DNA of 64,000 bases, from assembly GCA_965205385.1 (NCBI GenBank), contig CBDBGS010000007.1:1064227-1128226 (forward strand), written 5' to 3'. Positions 61,145-64,000 of the stretch are shown here, piece after piece. Within the stretch, counting starts at the first letter, position 1, and each line of letters starts with the position of its first letter. The DNA is from CATOSP01 sp965205385 (GTDB lineage Bacteria; Chloroflexota; Dehalococcoidia; Lucifugimonadales; UBA3495). A model generated the notes under the pieces. That model was given only the letters and a program-made list of their open reading frames with translations, was not told the origin of the DNA and ran no database searches. Both the position numbers and the translations under genes were made by a program.

Positions 61145-62308
61145 ATGAGGCGTAAGCGTCTCCACTTGCTGGCTGCCGGGGCCGTGATGGTCGTCACGCT
61201 GGCAGTGCTATACCTGATGGGCGCCGTGCTGCTGACCTTGGGCATCAGCGTCGTTGTTGCCTACGCACTCCTTCCCACGGCCCGTCTGCTGGAGCGGGGG
61301 ATGCCCTGGCGCAACCGCCGCCCCGGCCTCAGCCGGGGCATCGCCATCGGGGTCATTTTCCTCGCCGGCCTGGGCGTCCTGTCCGCGGCATTGGTTCTGG
61401 TCATTCCTCCCACTATCTATCAAGGCCAGCGATTTATCGAGGGGTTCCCAAGCTTCCTCAATTCCTCCCGCGTAACCTTGGAGGGCTGGGTTGCCGAGTA
61501 CGCCGACCTCATTCCCAACGAGATGCGAGACATGGCTGAGGAAACGTTGGTCGACGCCGGCGGCATCGTGGGCCCGGCGGTGTGGGAGGTGGTCTCACAG
61601 ACTTTGAGTGCTATCTCCGGTTCCTTCGCATTTATCCTCGGGCTGGCCACCGCCCCGATGTTAATTTTCTACCTGATGAAGGACTCAGGGCCGATCAAGG
61701 CGTCCCTCTACGCCCCCTTTCCGCGGGAGTTGCGCACCTCTTTGCGTGACATTCTGGACATAGCCGACCGGACGCTGGGCGGCTACATCCGGGGTCAGCT
61801 AACCTTGGGCCTGATTGTCGGGGTTGTCGCAACCGTCGGGCTGCTGCTGATCGGGGTGCCCTTCGCCTTTATATTGGGCATTGTCGCCGGCCTGACCGAA
61901 CTGGTGCCCATTATCGGGCCTTGGATCGGCGGTGCGGCCGGTGTGCTGGTAACCCTGGCTACCGCGCCGGACAAGGTGCTTTGGGTCATCCTTTTGTACT
62001 TGGTTATCCAACTGCTGGAAAATACCCTCCTGGTGCCCAGGATTCAGGGCAGCACCCTGAGGCTGCATCCCGTCGCTATAATCATGGTGATTGTCGTCGC
62101 CAGCCAATATTTTGGCCTCTGGGGCGTCATCCTGGGACCGCCATTGGCGGCGATGGTCAAGGACATCATTGTTTATTTGGCCCAGGAGTGGAACCGGCCC
62201 CCGGTTTCAGCGGATCTGGCGGATCTGGAGGTGGCTGCCGAGGCAGGTGATGGCGACGGCGATGAGGAAAGCGCTGATCCGGCGGCAGCCGAACAGGCGG
62301 AGGGTTGA
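61145..62308 (+). CDS. AI-2E family transporter (PerM-like)
   Basis: I chose ATG 61145 after GGGTGGGAAC; TTG 61118 and ATG 61133 are alternatives. About 387 residues with the family's plan: two N-terminal membrane segments, a soluble stretch (FIEGFPSFLNSSRVTLEGWV), then TAPMLIFYLMKDSGPIKASL, LGGYIRGQLTLGLIVGVVAT, GIVAGLTELVPIIGPWIGGA and LENTLLVPRIQGSTLRLHPV, WGVILGPPLAAMVKDIIVYL. Acidic tail DGDGDEESADPAAAEQAEG. It may export small molecules or ions; substrate unknown. Confidence 0.9.
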   Translation: MRRKRLHLLAAGAVMVVTLAVLYLMGAVLLTLGISVVVAYALLPTARLLERGMPWRNRRPGLSRGIAIGVIFLAGLGVLSAALVLVIPPTIYQGQRFIEGFPSFLNSSRVTLEGWVAEYADLIPNEMRDMAEETLVDAGGIVGPAVWEVVSQTLSAISGSFAFILGLATAPMLIFYLMKDSGPIKASLYAPFPRELRTSLRDILDIADRTLGGYIRGQLTLGLIVGVVATVGLLLIGVPFAFILGIVAGLTELVPIIGPWIGGAAGVLVTLATAPDKVLWVILLYLVIQLLENTLLVPRIQGSTLRLHPVAIIMVIVVASQYFGLWGVILGPPLAAMVKDIIVYLAQEWNRPPVSADLADLEVAAEAGDGDGDEESADPAAAEQAEG

Positions 62309-62669
62309 GGTCTCCACGTCTGAGCGGAACAACCGTCAGCGCCTGACGCAGCTGTCCGAATCATGTTCACCGCCATCGTCGTCCGGAGCACCCGCCACCG
62401 CCCCTGCCGCAGCCCCAGCACACGTCATCCTGGCCCCAAAAGTGCATTTTCTGCAATACAACAACCGCTATCAGGTTGCCACAGACCGTCAACTCCTTCC
62501 CCGCCGCGTTTCTCCCTGCGCCGCCCTGATCCCGCCCGATCTCCCTTACAGTCCGGCCATTGCGAAAACCGCGCCGGAGCGGTTGTAGTTTGCCGCCGCC
62601 GTGCTTGAGCCGCCTCGTCGGCCCGTTCAACCCGACAACTTAACCGTCAACGCCAGCGCCGCCCGTAAT
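62309..62669. other. intergenic, no gene supported
   Basis: Noncoding tail of the transporter gene, then debris before the recombinase fragment. Confidence 0.4.
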
Positions 62670-63110
62670 TGCCCGCCGAATTGCGGCAGCCTGTTCCGCG
62701 AGGGCGCCGGCGCCTGCACCGCCCGCTGCCTGAACGCCACGAAGTTGGAGGACCTGATCATCGAGAGGGTGAGGGAACGGATTCTCACCGAGGAGACCAT
62801 CACCGAGCAGGTGACCCTGGTGGCCGAGGAGATTGACAACCTGGCCGGGGAGGTCAACGGCAGCCTGACGGCTATCAGCGCCGAGCTTACCGACGTGGAC
62901 GGCCGGTTGGAGAACCTCTACCAGGCCCTGGAGACCAAGCATTTGCCCATCGAGGCGCTGTCGCCCCGCATCCTGTCCCTGAAGGCCCGCCAGGACCAGC
63001 TTGCGGCGGCGCGGGAGGAAGCCGAGGGCCAGTTGGTAGCAGCGGCGGGCGGAGTTGCCCACCAGCCGGGAGATCAAGGGGTGCGTGGCCGACTTCCGGG
63101 AGTTCCTCTA
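62670..63110 (+). pseudogene. large serine recombinase, C-terminal part
   Basis: FREGAGACTARCLNATKLED, LIIERVRERILTEETITEQV, LVAEEIDNLAGEVNGSLTAI, LEALSPRILSLKARQDQLAA: the zinc-ribbon/coiled-coil end of large serine recombinases. Near 63040 the frame shifts (RRAELPTSREIKGCVADFRE is in another frame). The tail ends at the CTAG of the next element, whose TAG forms the stop. Confidence 0.8.
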
Positions 63111-63251
63111 GTACTACAACTACGGGTTAATTTGTAGGATAGGTGACCAGATGGTGATGGGTGGTTTGGGTGATGGATGCGGCGAACTTCGAGTGGGACT
63201 ACGACGGCTTTCAGCAATTTCATGCCTTCTTCGCCCAGGCCTTTGGCCGCA
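63108..63251 (+). mobile_element. IS701-like left end with transposase start
   Basis: CTAG TACTACAACTACGGGTT, then ATG 63173 reading MDAANFEWDYDGFQQFHAFF then AQAFGRKQ, the N-terminus pattern of IS701-family transposases (FHAFFAPxFGR). At ~63252 it is joined to an IS1380 fragment. IS701 elements are known to favour YTAR targets, which fits CTAG. Its end resembles those of mini-elements A, C and F. Confidence 0.6.
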
Positions 63252-63440
63252 AGCAATGCCGGGCTGCTCCTGCCGGCCACCTTCGCCCAACACCTGGGCC
63301 TAGGGGAACTCGTAGACTATCACCTCGATCTCGGCAGCGCCCCGGGGCGGGCCAACACCGGCGACGAGATGATTACCCTGGTTGCGTCTGCGCTGGCTGG
63401 GGGCGACTGCATCGACGACGCCGATATGTTCGCACCGGCG
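63252..63440 (+). pseudogene. IS1380 transposase, N-terminal fragment
   Basis: NAGLLLPATFAQHLGLGELV, DYHLDLGSAPGRANTGDEMI, TLVASALAGGDCIDDADM: residues ~20-80 of the IS1380 transposase seen at 12968, ~75% similar. Both sides are foreign. Confidence 0.85.
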
Positions 63441-63455
63441 GGACCGCCTGCGCCC

Positions 63456-63608
63456 TGGGCGGAGCAGCTCCCCCAGGAGTTCCCGCGTCCAGATGGGTTT
63501 CCCAGGGGTGAAGAGAGAGCCGTCTGTCCGCAACGCGCAGTCGACCCAGGCTTCCGCCGCCGCATATGCGCTCTCCACTCCGTCCCCAGTGACTCTGGCA
63601 GGCATCAT
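63456..63608 (-). pseudogene. unidentified gene, N-terminal fragment
   Basis: MMPARVTGDGVESAYAAAEA, WVDCALRTDGSLFTPGKPIW then TRELLGEL. GAGGTGA precedes the ATG, so this is a real gene start, cut at ~63456. The GSLFTPGKPIWT stretch recalls the beginnings of some restriction/AAA-type (McrB-like) genes, but I cannot assign it. Confidence 0.4.
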
Positions 63609-63745
63609 TCACCTCGATCTGGCGTGGCTTGGAGCATTTCCCACGTGTCTTCTCCCGAAGATAGGTATTGCAACACGACACCCGCAGGCCTTGATCGCTC
63701 CAGGCTACGCTTCGCAGGAAAGGGACTCGGCAAGCTGGACTATAC

Positions 63746-63883
63746 GATGGTGGCCCGCTTCGTGGCGCCCCACGCCTTCTCCGCCGCGTTGCGGATATTC
63801 CCCTGGTCGAGCATCTCGATGGCGTCATCGTAGAGCGCCCGCGCATCGGCGAAGAGGAAGTTCACCCGGTCCGGGGTTACCAT
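63746..63883 (-). pseudogene. HEPN-like protein, N-terminal fragment
   Basis: MVTPDRVNFLFADARALYDD, AIEMLDQGNIRNAAEKAWGA, TKRAT. Clearly related to the first 45 residues of the protein at 28125-28523. It is lost after ~46 codons. Confidence 0.7.
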
Positions 63884-64000
63884 GCCAAAACCTCCAGAGC
63901 CGCCCGGCGCCCCCTCAGATGGTCCTTTATTCCGGCCATTCTGGCCAATCAGCGCCTCGTAGTGCATGGACAACGGAGTCCAACTCTTCCAACATGGCTA

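Overview
The window is high-GC bacterial DNA packed with insertion sequences, miniature elements and broken genes. No ribosomal protein operon, rRNA or clear tRNA is visible, so taxonomy rests on indirect hints: CaiB/BaiF CoA-transferase and LLM (luciferase-like, F420/flavin) oxidoreductase fragments, a Thr/Pro-rich lipoprotein with HNH and excalibur domains, a stand-alone zinc-ribbon protein, and C- and AGG-rich codon use. Together these suggest a Chloroflexota bacterium (Dehalococcoidia/SAR202-like). This is an inference of moderate-to-low confidence.

Layout. 1-5.3 kb: an orphan 194-aa gene, then a nested transposon pile (IS21 remnant, entered by an IS1380-type element, itself entered by an IS110 element and by a 571-bp inverted-repeat element carrying a lipoprotein gene). 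5.3-12.6 kb: an accessory/defence segment with a TIR-domain protein, a chain of CTAG-bounded mini-elements, an AbiJ-NTD3-like abortive-infection gene between inverted mini-element copies, an IS630 element, a broken tcmP, and a two-gene DUF6575-like operon. 12.8-16.8 kb: IS1380, IS5 fragment, mini-element and IS1182. 17.1-20.9 kb: a 1257-aa SIR2-domain protein of the defence-associated sirtuin type. 20.9-24.3 kb: complete IS21 and the 3' end of a second IS1380 type. 24.0-30.2 kb: small metabolic or orphan genes, a second IS1380 copy, a HEPN-like gene and an exonuclease/Fic fusion. 30.2-32.0 kb: intact IS1182. 32.0-39.9 kb: short orphan genes, fragments of hsdR and a SNF2 helicase, a second IS110 left end, and a relic three-repeat CRISPR array. 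40.3-45.9 kb: Ada-like fragment, recQ, HNH protein, and a NYN-nuclease operon. 46-50.4 kb: IS21 and IS1380-type elements. 50.4-53.9 kb: small orphan genes. 53.9-55.2 kb: gene-free repetitive DNA. 55.2-58.8 kb: Tn3-family transposase end, excalibur lipoprotein, resolvase remnant. 59-62.3 kb: two apparently chromosomal membrane-protein genes (YihY/BrkB and AI-2E families). The window ends in serine recombinase, IS701-like, IS1380 and HEPN fragments.

Three patterns link the parts. First, unrelated elements repeatedly sit on CTAG (fourteen sites listed in the findings) and IS1380 copies sit between TTTAG repeats, so the region behaves as an insertion sink. Second, several intact passenger genes (TIR, AbiJ-like, SIR2, DUF6575 pair, HEPN, Fic) fit an anti-phage defence cargo, sometimes physically bounded by inverted repeats. 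Third, three copies of a ~260-bp noncoding module with repeated CACAGG...GTAGCT units lie upstream of small-gene cassettes (HTH/NYN, RHH, orphan genes). These look like parts of one integrated plasmid or satellite family that I do not recognise.
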